Assembly (NCBI GenBank): GCA_902782885.1
Contig: CACZOW010000155.1
Span: forward strand, 1-28,104
DNA from: an uncultured Ruminococcus sp.
GTDB lineage: Bacteria; Bacillota; Clostridia; UBA1212; UBA1255
Length of the DNA: 28,104 nucleotides
Direction of reading: 5' to 3'
Shown here: piece after piece, positions 16,589-22,442 of the stretch
Layout: every line of letters begins with the position of its first letter
Numbering within the stretch: the first letter of the stretch is position 1
Notes under the pieces: model-generated
The model's input: only the letters and a program-made list of their open reading frames with translations
What the model was told of the DNA's origin: nothing
Database searches by the model: none
Program-made: the position numbers and the translations under genes

Positions 16589-16617
16589 ATTATATCATAT
16601 AGTAATCAATATGTCAA
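16589..16617 (-). promoter_or_regulatory. Consensus promoter of rpoBC
   Basis: Minus-strand -35 TTGACA (16612-16617) and -10 TATAAT (16589-16594), both perfect, spacer exactly 17 bp. The two hexamers lie within an inverted repeat (TTGACAT at 16584-16590, ATGTCAA at 16611-16617). This explains how rpoBC is expressed without the usual upstream rplKAJL genes. Confidence 0.92.
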
Positions 16618-16832
16618 TGCATATTTTGCCCGATTTTGCAAGGGGCAATTTATTAAATTTTTGTAAATTTTACCGGCGTGCAGCGAGGTTGCGTTGCGAT
16701 TGTGTTAATTAAATGTAACAAATTTGTAAACTTTCCGCCGGTCCGACGTACCTGCCTGCTCTAAGGGCTGCTGTGCTTACTTTTTGACATGCCGGTAAAC
16801 GCTCGATCATCGCCTGCTGCACTGCCCGGAAG

Positions 16833-16900
16833 CGCTCGTTCAACCGCATTCTCGCTCATTCAACCGCATTCTCGCTCATTCATCCGCATTCTCGCTCATT
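16833..16900. repeat. 20-bp tandem repeat, three and a half units
   Basis: Units at 16833-16852, 16853-16872 and 16873-16892 read CGCTC[G/A]TTCA[A/T]CCGCATTCT, followed by a partial CGCTCATTTT. Each unit matches the flank of the dispersed repeat at 8517-8550, and the 30 bases before it (ACTGCCCGGAAGCG) also match there. It is part of the same repeat family. The remaining 16620-17280 sequence shows A+T-rich stretches and short GCACTTCTG repeats (around 17048-17075), but no gene that I can support. Confidence 0.75.
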
Positions 16901-17282
16901 TTTTTTCGGCGTTTTTCAGTTTCCTTAACAAAAAACGCAATATCTGTTTTTTTATGCAATTTCATGCTCATTTTTCAGCCCGCAGCGCGCATGCAAGATG
17001 TCAATTATGGTCGATTTTCTCTCTTTGAACCTCTTTTCCGGCCTCGGTGCACTTCTGCAGCACTTCTGCTGCACTTCAGAGGTGTTTCAGAAATGCGTTA
17101 TGGATCCTCAAGGTGGTTTCAGGGGACTCACGGACGTTGACTCATGCGTTTGACCGGTCAGAGAAGGCGCCCGACGAGGATAAAAAATGACAATTTGCGT
17201 ATTTTATTCCATTTTCCGAAAAAGCAGTATGTTGAGAAGGCGCCCGGGGCCGTTGCCCGGTCAATTGACATCACGGAAGGGC

Positions 17283-17348
17283 GGCGCCCGGTGCCGGACA
17301 TTGTCCCGGACGGTCGGCGCCCGGAGCCGGACATTGTCCCAAACGGTC
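17283..17348. repeat. 33-bp tandem duplication
   Basis: Two adjacent 33-bp units (17283-17315 and 17316-17348) differ at three positions; each contains GGCGCCCGG, GCCGGACATTGTCCC and ACGGTC. GAGAAGGCGCCCG occurs twice just upstream (near 17161 and 17234), and a reverse-oriented relative (GGGCGCCTTCTGAGAAGG followed by GGGACAATG) occurs inside the element at 18807-18842. It is noncoding as far as I can judge. Confidence 0.7.
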
Positions 17349-17383
17349 GGAACCTGACGAAAGCCGGCCGGTAAGCCTTGGTT

Positions 17384-17406
17384 TTCACAGAATCAGGAAA
17401 AGAGCC
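17384..17406 (+). promoter_or_regulatory. 23-bp box upstream of the surface-protein gene (copy 1)
   Basis: TTCACAGAATCAGGAAAAG plus AGCC. The same box with two substitutions occurs at 19087-19109, upstream of the next gene. It ends 25 bp before the -35. The conserved sequence at comparable positions before two consecutive promoters suggests a shared regulatory site or a duplicated upstream region. Confidence 0.5.
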
Positions 17407-17431
17407 GAAAAGGGTCTCTTCTGAAAATTCG

Positions 17432-17461
17432 TTGACAACGCGCCCCGAAAGATGATAAACT
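17432..17461 (+). promoter_or_regulatory. Promoter of the surface-protein gene
   Basis: -35 TTGACA (17432-17437) and -10 TAAACT (17456-17461) with an 18-bp spacer. The ATG follows about 55 bp later, behind AAAGGAGGA. Confidence 0.7.
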
Positions 17462-17516
17462 GATCATACTCATAATTGTCCGGCGTACCGCCGGAAACAT
17501 TAAAGGAGGAAAAAAC

Positions 17517-18626
17517 ATGAAAAAGATTTTTGCAATGCTCATTGCAGTTGCAGTCCTTCTCTCGCTTGCAGTTATCGGAGTGTCCGCCGATGAAGGCCGC
17601 TACGTGTACAACCACACCGGCGACCCTAACCTTGCGGATCCCTTCAACTCTTCGATGAGAATCGGTCACGACTCACCGACTACCGTGACTGTCCAGTTCC
17701 AGACCGACGTCAGCTTCAGCAAAGTGTTTTTCCCCAAGATCTGGTGCAAAGCTCATTCTGAGGTCACGATCGAGATCCTTTCCGGTGAAGAAGTTGTTGC
17801 TTCCAAAACCTTCGAGGCTTACAACGAAGCTAACGGCAGCGGCGACATCGATAACGTCGAAGTAGATTTCGGAAAAACCGTTCCCGCCGGTCCCTACACC
17901 CTTCGCGCTTCCGTTCCCGATGACTTCTACGCTTTCTTCTGCTACGGCGCCGATCCGCTTTCTGAAGAATACCTCGTCTTCGAGCGCGGCGACAGCTACT
18001 TCGGTCTCTGGACCACTGACGCCGGAGAAGGCTTCGTTGCCATCGGTTCCGAAGTTCCCGGCGGAGAGACTCCTTCTTTCCAGCTTCACGGCGCTTCCTT
18101 CGACACCATTTACGTCAACGACGTTATGAACTTCGGAAAAGACGACGGCGCTGCTTCGACCAAGCTTGACGAAGTAGGCAGAACCATCGACGGTTCCGAC
18201 GGCAGCGTTCAGACCATCCGCATTCGCGGCTGGATCGGCTTTGAAAGCGAGATCGACGTGCTCGGTTACCAGATCAACGGCGAAAACACCTTTGGCGAAT
18301 TCAAAGTTGCTCCCGAACCAGCAGTTACCGATCCTGCCAACGGCGGCCAGTATGCGACCAGATTTGATATGACCATTGACGTTTCCAACCTTAAGGGCAC
18401 CAACAAGATCGTCGCAGTGGCCAAACTTGCCGACGGCACGATCGTGAAGATCGACGAGAACGTCAGCGCCAACGGCGCCGGCACCACTCCGAACACCAGC
18501 TTCACCTACGTTGGTCCTGCTGACGACAACGTCCAGACCGGCGATATGACTGTGGCTATGTTCGCTGTCATCGCGGTCCTCGCGCTCAGCGCGGCTGTGG
18601 TTTTCGCAAAGAAAAGATCCTTCTGA
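17517..18626 (+). CDS. Exported cell-surface protein with NVQTGD sorting signal
   Basis: 369 residues. A signal peptide occupies residues 1-24 (MKKIF, hydrophobic core, cleavage likely after VSA). The mature part is acidic and beta-rich. Residues about 205-325 form a block with RTIDGSDGSVQTIRIRGW, DVLGYQING and KLADGTIVKID, a pattern I associate with poorly characterised surface proteins of uncultured Clostridia; the function is not known. The C-terminus is NVQTGD (338-343), a hydrophobic helix (about 345-364) and KKRSF, i.e. a sortase-type anchor of the NPQTG class. Codon use (many TTC, CTT, GCT) looks optimised, suggesting high expression. Monocistronic: own promoter, strong ribosome binding site (AAAGGAGGA), terminator after the stop. 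Confidence 0.88.
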   Translation: MKKIFAMLIAVAVLLSLAVIGVSADEGRYVYNHTGDPNLADPFNSSMRIGHDSPTTVTVQFQTDVSFSKVFFPKIWCKAHSEVTIEILSGEEVVASKTFEAYNEANGSGDIDNVEVDFGKTVPAGPYTLRASVPDDFYAFFCYGADPLSEEYLVFERGDSYFGLWTTDAGEGFVAIGSEVPGGETPSFQLHGASFDTIYVNDVMNFGKDDGAASTKLDEVGRTIDGSDGSVQTIRIRGWIGFESEIDVLGYQINGENTFGEFKVAPEPAVTDPANGGQYATRFDMTIDVSNLKGTNKIVAVAKLADGTIVKIDENVSANGAGTTPNTSFTYVGPADDNVQTGDMTVAMFAVIAVLALSAAVVFAKKRSF

Positions 18627-18661
18627 TATTTAATATCTGAAGATCAGTAAGTACTTTTAAG

Positions 18662-18695
18662 GGACCCGCTTTTTCGGATGCGGGTCCTTTTTATT
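18662..18695 (+). terminator. Terminator of the surface-protein gene
   Basis: Perfect 8-bp arms GGACCCGC (18662-18669) and GCGGGTCC (18680-18687), 10-nt loop, followed by TTTTTATTT. Confidence 0.9.
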
Positions 18696-18768
18696 TGGTG
18701 CACGGCTGGTCTTGGCCGGCTGATTCTTCATGTCTCTTGCTCATTTCAAACGCCGGTTTTTGGAAAAA

Positions 18769-18806
18769 GTGGGACAAAAAATCTTATTTGAGCAATTTTG
18801 TCCCAC
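18769..18806. repeat. GTGGGACAAAA hairpin 1
   Basis: 11-bp perfect arms GTGGGACAAAA (18769-18779) and TTTTGTCCCAC (18796-18806) with a 16-nt loop. Confidence 0.85.
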
Positions 18807-18885
18807 CTCGGGCGCCTTCTGAGAAGGACCGACGGGACAATGCCGCTTTCAACACGGCCTCATGCCGCTTTTGACCCGGCGGCAA

Positions 18886-18922
18886 TGGGACAAAAAATTC
18901 CTTTTCCCGCTTTTTTGTCCCA
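18886..18922. repeat. GTGGGACAAAA hairpin 2
   Basis: 12-bp perfect arms TGGGACAAAAAA (18886-18897) and TTTTTTGTCCCA (18911-18922) with a 13-nt loop. Same stem as the other two, different loop. Confidence 0.85.
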
Positions 18923-18990
18923 CTTTTCGCGCTCCGGAAGGAGGATCCGGTCCCGGAGATGCAGCCATGAGTGCGGCGATGCAGCCGTGA

Positions 18991-19028
18991 GTGGGACAAA
19001 AAAACTCAAATTTGGTTTTTTGTCCCAC
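18991..19028. repeat. GTGGGACAAAA hairpin 3
   Basis: 13-bp perfect arms GTGGGACAAAAAA (18991-19003) and TTTTTTGTCCCAC (19016-19028) with a 12-nt loop. Conservation of the stem but not the loop in three copies argues that pairing matters. Confidence 0.85.
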
Positions 19029-19086
19029 TTTTCGAGAATTCTCCTTTTTAAAATGAGCGAGAGCCGCGGATGAACGTATTCACGTA

Positions 19087-19109
19087 TTCACGGAATTAGG
19101 AAAAGAGCC
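19087..19109 (+). promoter_or_regulatory. 23-bp box upstream of the membrane-protein gene (copy 2)
   Basis: Second copy of the box at 17384-17406 (21 of 23 positions identical), 15 bp before the -35 of the next promoter. See the first copy for interpretation. Confidence 0.5.
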
Positions 19110-19124
19110 TCAAAGCATATTTTG

Positions 19125-19153
19125 TTGATATTTAGCGCGCAATATGCTACAAT
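19125..19153 (+). promoter_or_regulatory. Promoter of the membrane-protein gene
   Basis: -35 TTGATA (19125-19130) and -10 TACAAT (19148-19153), spacer 17 bp. About 65 bp lie between the -10 and the ATG at 19220, which follows AAAAGGAGCG. Confidence 0.75.
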
Positions 19154-19219
19154 TCCGTCAACGAACGCCAAACCGGATCAAAAACGATCCATTGCCAACC
19201 AAAGAAAAGGAGCGTAAAA

Positions 19220-20083
19220 ATGGCTACAAAGAAAGACAACAACGCGGCGCAGGATGCCGCGGCAAAGGCGCTGGCCGCAGTCCAGGCCAAAAAGAGTGCT
19301 GAAAAAGCAAAAGTGCAGCACAACATTACCCACGTTGAGCAGCAGACCGTCGGAAAGACCGAACTGCTGGCTGTTACCCGCAAAAACGCAATGCCCTACC
19401 GCGTTGCCGCCATCATCCTGTGGATCCTGGCCATCGCTTTTGAAGTACTTGCCATCCTGTTCTTCAAAAAAGTGATCAAATGGGACTTTGCCCTCAAAAA
19501 TCCCGGCTATTACATCAGCTGGATCGTCTGCATCGTGCTTGACTTCATCTGCGTTATGGTCGGCTCGCTGCTGTGGAAAAAGGCCAACCACCTTGACCCC
19601 GCCTCCGCGAAAAACAAGACGAAATTCTGGCTGCACAACAACCTGGGCGTGATCGTCGCGGTCATTGCCTTCGCGCCGTTCATCATTTTCGTGCTGACGG
19701 ACAAAAAAGCCGACAAACAGTCCAAAACCATCGCGACCGTCATTGCCGCTGTGCTGATCATTGCCGCCGTGCTGGTGGGCATCGACTGGAATCCCGTATC
19801 GCAGGAACAGATGCTTGAAGAAGCCGGCATCGATACCGGCGCCGTTTACGAGCACGTTTACTGGACCAAGGGCGGCAAAGTCTATCATCTGTACGAGGAT
19901 TGCGGCCACCTGAACAATTCGTCCGACCTGCTGGAAGGCACTTCCCAGGCCGCGGTCGAGAACGGCAAGACCCGCATGTGCCAGGACTGCTACAGCCGCG
20001 GCGTTAAAGAGGGCCTGATCATCGAGGAGAACAACGACGACAAGATCGAGACCCCGACCGACGAGGTCGTGCCGGTGGAGTAA
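19220..20083 (+). CDS. Four-helix membrane protein with C-terminal Cys/His module, function unknown
   Basis: 287 residues. The N-terminal 55 residues are Ala/Lys-rich and probably cytoplasmic and partly helical. Hydrophobic segments lie at about 61-82, 97-119, 141-160 and 170-188. After the last helix comes an extramembrane domain with VYHLYEDCGHL, then GTSQAAVENGKTRMCQDC: H223, C228, C254 and C257 form a spacing (YHxxxxC ... CxxC) that resembles the small Ada-like zinc modules seen at the ends of some nucleases and membrane proteins. The tail (about 268-287) is acidic. I do not recognise a named family. Zinc binding is inference from the residue pattern. It has its own promoter and terminator, so it is probably monocistronic. 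Confidence 0.85.
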   Translation: MATKKDNNAAQDAAAKALAAVQAKKSAEKAKVQHNITHVEQQTVGKTELLAVTRKNAMPYRVAAIILWILAIAFEVLAILFFKKVIKWDFALKNPGYYISWIVCIVLDFICVMVGSLLWKKANHLDPASAKNKTKFWLHNNLGVIVAVIAFAPFIIFVLTDKKADKQSKTIATVIAAVLIIAAVLVGIDWNPVSQEQMLEEAGIDTGAVYEHVYWTKGGKVYHLYEDCGHLNNSSDLLEGTSQAAVENGKTRMCQDCYSRGVKEGLIIEENNDDKIETPTDEVVPVE

Positions 20084-20115
20084 ACGCCCCGGTCAACGGA
20101 CCGCTTATCTGACCA

Positions 20116-20152
20116 AAAATCCGCAGTCGATCCGGCTGCGGGTTTTTCTTTG
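20116..20152 (+). terminator. Terminator after the membrane-protein gene
   Basis: CCGCAG (20121-20126) and CTGCGG (20136-20141) pair around a 9-nt loop, preceded by AAAAAT and followed by GTTTTTCTTT. Confidence 0.8.
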
Positions 20153-20187
20153 CCCGGACGGAAGAAGTTAGCCACGGGAGATGTTTG

Positions 20188-20217
20188 TTGACTTCAAACA
20201 TGAAAAAAGAGTATACT
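20188..20217 (+). promoter_or_regulatory. Promoter of the hydrolase operon
   Basis: -35 TTGACT (20188-20193) and -10 TATACT (20212-20217), spacer 18 bp, about 50 bp upstream of the first hydrolase ATG. Confidence 0.75.
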
Positions 20218-20266
20218 TTGAGGCAGAAAGCAACTGCTGAAAAAACACATTAGGAGATCATTTACC

Positions 20267-21436
20267 ATGTACACACCGGACGGCAAAGAGCTAGAGCGCA
20301 AGCTTAACGCTGCGGTCGACAAAGGATTCGAGGAAGGCCTGTATTGCGGCATCGCGCTGCGCGTACTGCAGAACGGCGAAACGGTCGCGGAAGTCATAAA
20401 AGGCGTCAGCGATATGGACTCCCGGGCGGAAGTTACCGGAGACACCATGTTCCGGCTGGCATCGATGACCAAGCCGGTAACGGCGGCGGCGGTATTGTCC
20501 GCGCAGGACAAAGGCCTGCTGGACCTGTTTGACCCCGTATACAAATACCTGCCCGACTTCCGCGAAATGTGGGTCGGAAAATTGGAAAAACACGAAGACG
20601 GCAGCGTTGACGTCGTGCCCGCTGAAAAAGCCAAAAAGCCGCTGCGCATACACCACCTGCACAGCCACGTGAACGGCATCTGCTCCGGCGAAGTTGGAAA
20701 CTTCCAGTACGACCGCATCCCCCTTGCCGACAAACAGTCGCTGGCCGCGCTCACCGAATGGATGGGCAAAAACCTGCTGCTGGATTTCCAGCCTGACGAA
20801 GTGACCGGGTACAGCGGCGTGGCGGCGCAGGACGTTGCCGCCCGCATCGTGGAACTCGTGTCCGGAATGCCCTTCGACGAGTACGTTCAGAAAACGATCA
20901 TGGACCCGCTGGGCGTCACCGACATCACATTCCATCCCACAGACGAACAGTGGGGACGCATGATGTGCATGCACGCCCGGGACGCGGAAGGCCGCAGTTT
21001 CATGGACGATTCGCTGGGCCGCACCACGTTTGAGCGCTTCCCCATCACATATTTCAGCGGCGGCGCGTCCCTTTGCGGCACGCTGAACGCCTACACAAAA
21101 TTCGCCGAAATGCTGCGGCAGGGCGGCGAGTACGGCGGCAGACGCATCCTCTCCCGCGCGGCCGTCGGTCAGATGCAGACGCCGTGGCCGCTGCCCGGCA
21201 CAGTTGGCATCGGGCCGGTGGAGACCTGGGGGCTGGGCGTGCGCGTTGTCCGCGACGGGCATCCGTGGCTGCCTTCGGGCGTCTTCGGCTGGAGCGGCGC
21301 GTACGGCACGCATTTCTGGATCGATCCCGCCAACAACATCACCGCCATAATGATGCGCAACTCCCGCGTTGACGGCGGCGCCGGCGCGGCGGCAACGCTC
21401 CGGTTCGAAAAAGCCGTTTACGACTATAAAGATTGA
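20267..21436 (+). CDS. Serine hydrolase of the beta-lactamase / class C family
   Basis: 389 residues without a signal peptide, so probably cytoplasmic. The catalytic SxxK is S66-M-T-K69 in FRLASMTKPVTAA. HLHSHVNGI (residues 130-138) corresponds to the usual HLLTHTSG segment. The Tyr motif is Y182-S-G184 rather than the common YxN. The third motif is FGWSGAYGTHFWID (about 340-353), as in EstB-like esterases rather than KTG beta-lactamases. This points to an esterase, transacylase or peptidase-like enzyme; antibiotic hydrolysis should not be assumed. The ATG follows TAGGAGATC at a suitable distance. It is followed after 61 bp by an SGNH hydrolase, with no terminator between, so the two are likely co-transcribed. 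Confidence 0.9.
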   Translation: MYTPDGKELERKLNAAVDKGFEEGLYCGIALRVLQNGETVAEVIKGVSDMDSRAEVTGDTMFRLASMTKPVTAAAVLSAQDKGLLDLFDPVYKYLPDFREMWVGKLEKHEDGSVDVVPAEKAKKPLRIHHLHSHVNGICSGEVGNFQYDRIPLADKQSLAALTEWMGKNLLLDFQPDEVTGYSGVAAQDVAARIVELVSGMPFDEYVQKTIMDPLGVTDITFHPTDEQWGRMMCMHARDAEGRSFMDDSLGRTTFERFPITYFSGGASLCGTLNAYTKFAEMLRQGGEYGGRRILSRAAVGQMQTPWPLPGTVGIGPVETWGLGVRVVRDGHPWLPSGVFGWSGAYGTHFWIDPANNITAIMMRNSRVDGGAGAAATLRFEKAVYDYKD

Positions 21437-21497
21437 CCCCGATACCGACAACACATACCGACCGCAAAGCTCGGCAATTCACGAAAGGACAACGACC

Positions 21498-22304
21498 ATG
21501 GAACTCAGCAACATCTACACCTGCGACCCCAACGAGAAACCTCTGGACAATCTGGTTGCCGACGGCGGCTTCGTCGGCATTTTCCGCACCATCGCGGTGA
21601 TCGGCGACAGCCTTTCCTCCGGCGAGCTCGAAGCCCGCGACGTGGGCAGCCCCACCACCTACCACGACTGGTTCGACTACTCCTGGGGCCAGTACCTCGC
21701 GCGCCTCGCCGGCACGAAGGTCTACAACTTCTCCCGCGGCGGCATGACCGCTTCCGAGTACTGCAACAGCTACGCGGACGCCATGGGCTGGTGGAACAAG
21801 GACAAACTCGCGCAGGCCTACCTGATCGCCATGGGCTGCAACGACATCTTCGGCCTGAATCAGGAAATGGGCAGCGTGGCGGAGGACGTGAAGGACAACT
21901 GGCACTACAACAATCCGACGTTCTGCGGCTACTACGCCCGCATGATCCAGCACTACAAAGAGCTGCAGCCGGAGGCCAAATTCTTCCTGATCACCATGCC
22001 CCGCGAGCCGGCAAACACCGATACGGAGCGCGACATTGAGAACAAGCGCATTGCCCACCGGCAGCTGATGTACGATCTGGCGGCGCATTTTGACAACACG
22101 TACGTGATCGACCTGCACGACTACGCGCCCGAATACGATGCAAATTTCAAACGGATGTTCTTCACCAGCGGCCACATGAACGCGGCGGGCTACCTGCTCA
22201 CCGCCAAAATGGTGGCGTCGTACATGGACTACATCATCCGGCACGACATTGACAATTTCAACCAGTCCGGCCTCATCGGCACCGGCTTCCATTTCTGCGG
22301 GTGA
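21498..22304 (+). CDS. SGNH/GDSL-family hydrolase
   Basis: 268 residues from the ATG at 21498, which has AAAGGA (21484-21489) upstream; an in-frame extension back to 21369 overlaps the previous gene and does not resemble the family. Visible blocks are GDSL with nucleophile S38 (AVIGDSLSSG), the glycine block FSRGGMTASEY (about 79-88), MGCND with N115, and the C-terminal histidine H226 in SGHMNAAGY. The usual Asp three residues before the His is Thr here, so the acid of the triad may be absent or elsewhere. No signal peptide is seen. Likely an esterase or deacetylase on a carbohydrate or acyl substrate, functioning with the upstream hydrolase; the substrate is not predictable. Confidence 0.9.
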   Translation: MELSNIYTCDPNEKPLDNLVADGGFVGIFRTIAVIGDSLSSGELEARDVGSPTTYHDWFDYSWGQYLARLAGTKVYNFSRGGMTASEYCNSYADAMGWWNKDKLAQAYLIAMGCNDIFGLNQEMGSVAEDVKDNWHYNNPTFCGYYARMIQHYKELQPEAKFFLITMPREPANTDTERDIENKRIAHRQLMYDLAAHFDNTYVIDLHDYAPEYDANFKRMFFTSGHMNAAGYLLTAKMVASYMDYIIRHDIDNFNQSGLIGTGFHFCG

Positions 22305-22349
22305 CAACCGCTTTACAGGACCCGGCCTGCGAAGCCGTAATGAATTTAA

Positions 22350-22388
22350 AAAGGCATTTATTTCGCGGCGAGCGGAATAAATGCCTTT
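22350..22388. terminator. Bidirectional terminator between the hydrolase operon and the Fic gene
   Basis: Perfect 13-bp arms AAAGGCATTTATT (22350-22362) and AATAAATGCCTTT (22376-22388), with a further CGC/GCG pairing inside the loop. The minus-strand side ends in TTTTTAAATT and serves the Fic gene. The plus-strand side has a weaker CTGAGTTTT tail and serves the hydrolases. Confidence 0.85.
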
Positions 22389-22442
22389 CTGAGTTTTGGT
22401 TCAATGCTCTTTGCCATGGTCATTCTCCCTTTGCTTTTTGTA

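Larger units (their letters stand above)
18739..19058. repeat. 320-bp repeat element with inverted ends, containing three long stem-loops
   Basis: The left end GCTCATTTCAAA (18739-18750) and right end TTTTTAAAATGAGC (19045-19058) are imperfect inverted repeats. Both ends and some flanking bases match the 48-bp element at 8538-8585, in opposite orientation. The interior holds three near-identical hairpins, a GATGCAGCC[A/G]TGAGTG tandem pair (18960-18995), and a segment related to the 17283-17348 repeat. There is no credible reading frame for a transposase, so if mobile it would be non-autonomous. It lies between two plus-strand genes, after the terminator of the first. Confidence 0.6.

Noticed and set aside
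17144..17388. Small frames on both strands across the 33-bp repeat (GRRPxPDIVP and GTMSGxGRRPS repeats)
   Set aside because: Neither has a ribosome binding site or promoter at a sensible distance; openness is explained by a repeat length divisible by three.
16400..17516. tRNA or other stable RNA gene in the long gene-free region
   Set aside because: I looked for cloverleaf features (GGTTCGAATCC-type T arm, CCA end) and saw none.
18784..18999. Minus-strand frame through the GTGGGACAAAAAA hairpins
   Set aside because: Repeat-derived, low complexity, no translation signal.
20267..21436. Antibiotic-resistance beta-lactamase
   Set aside because: No signal peptide, no KTG motif, YSG in place of YxN, and a GWSGAYGT motif like that of esterases; resistance cannot be inferred.
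20291..21454. Minus-strand frame opposite the beta-lactamase-fold hydrolase
   Set aside because: Antisense shadow; the plus-strand frame has catalytic motifs, ribosome binding site and promoter.
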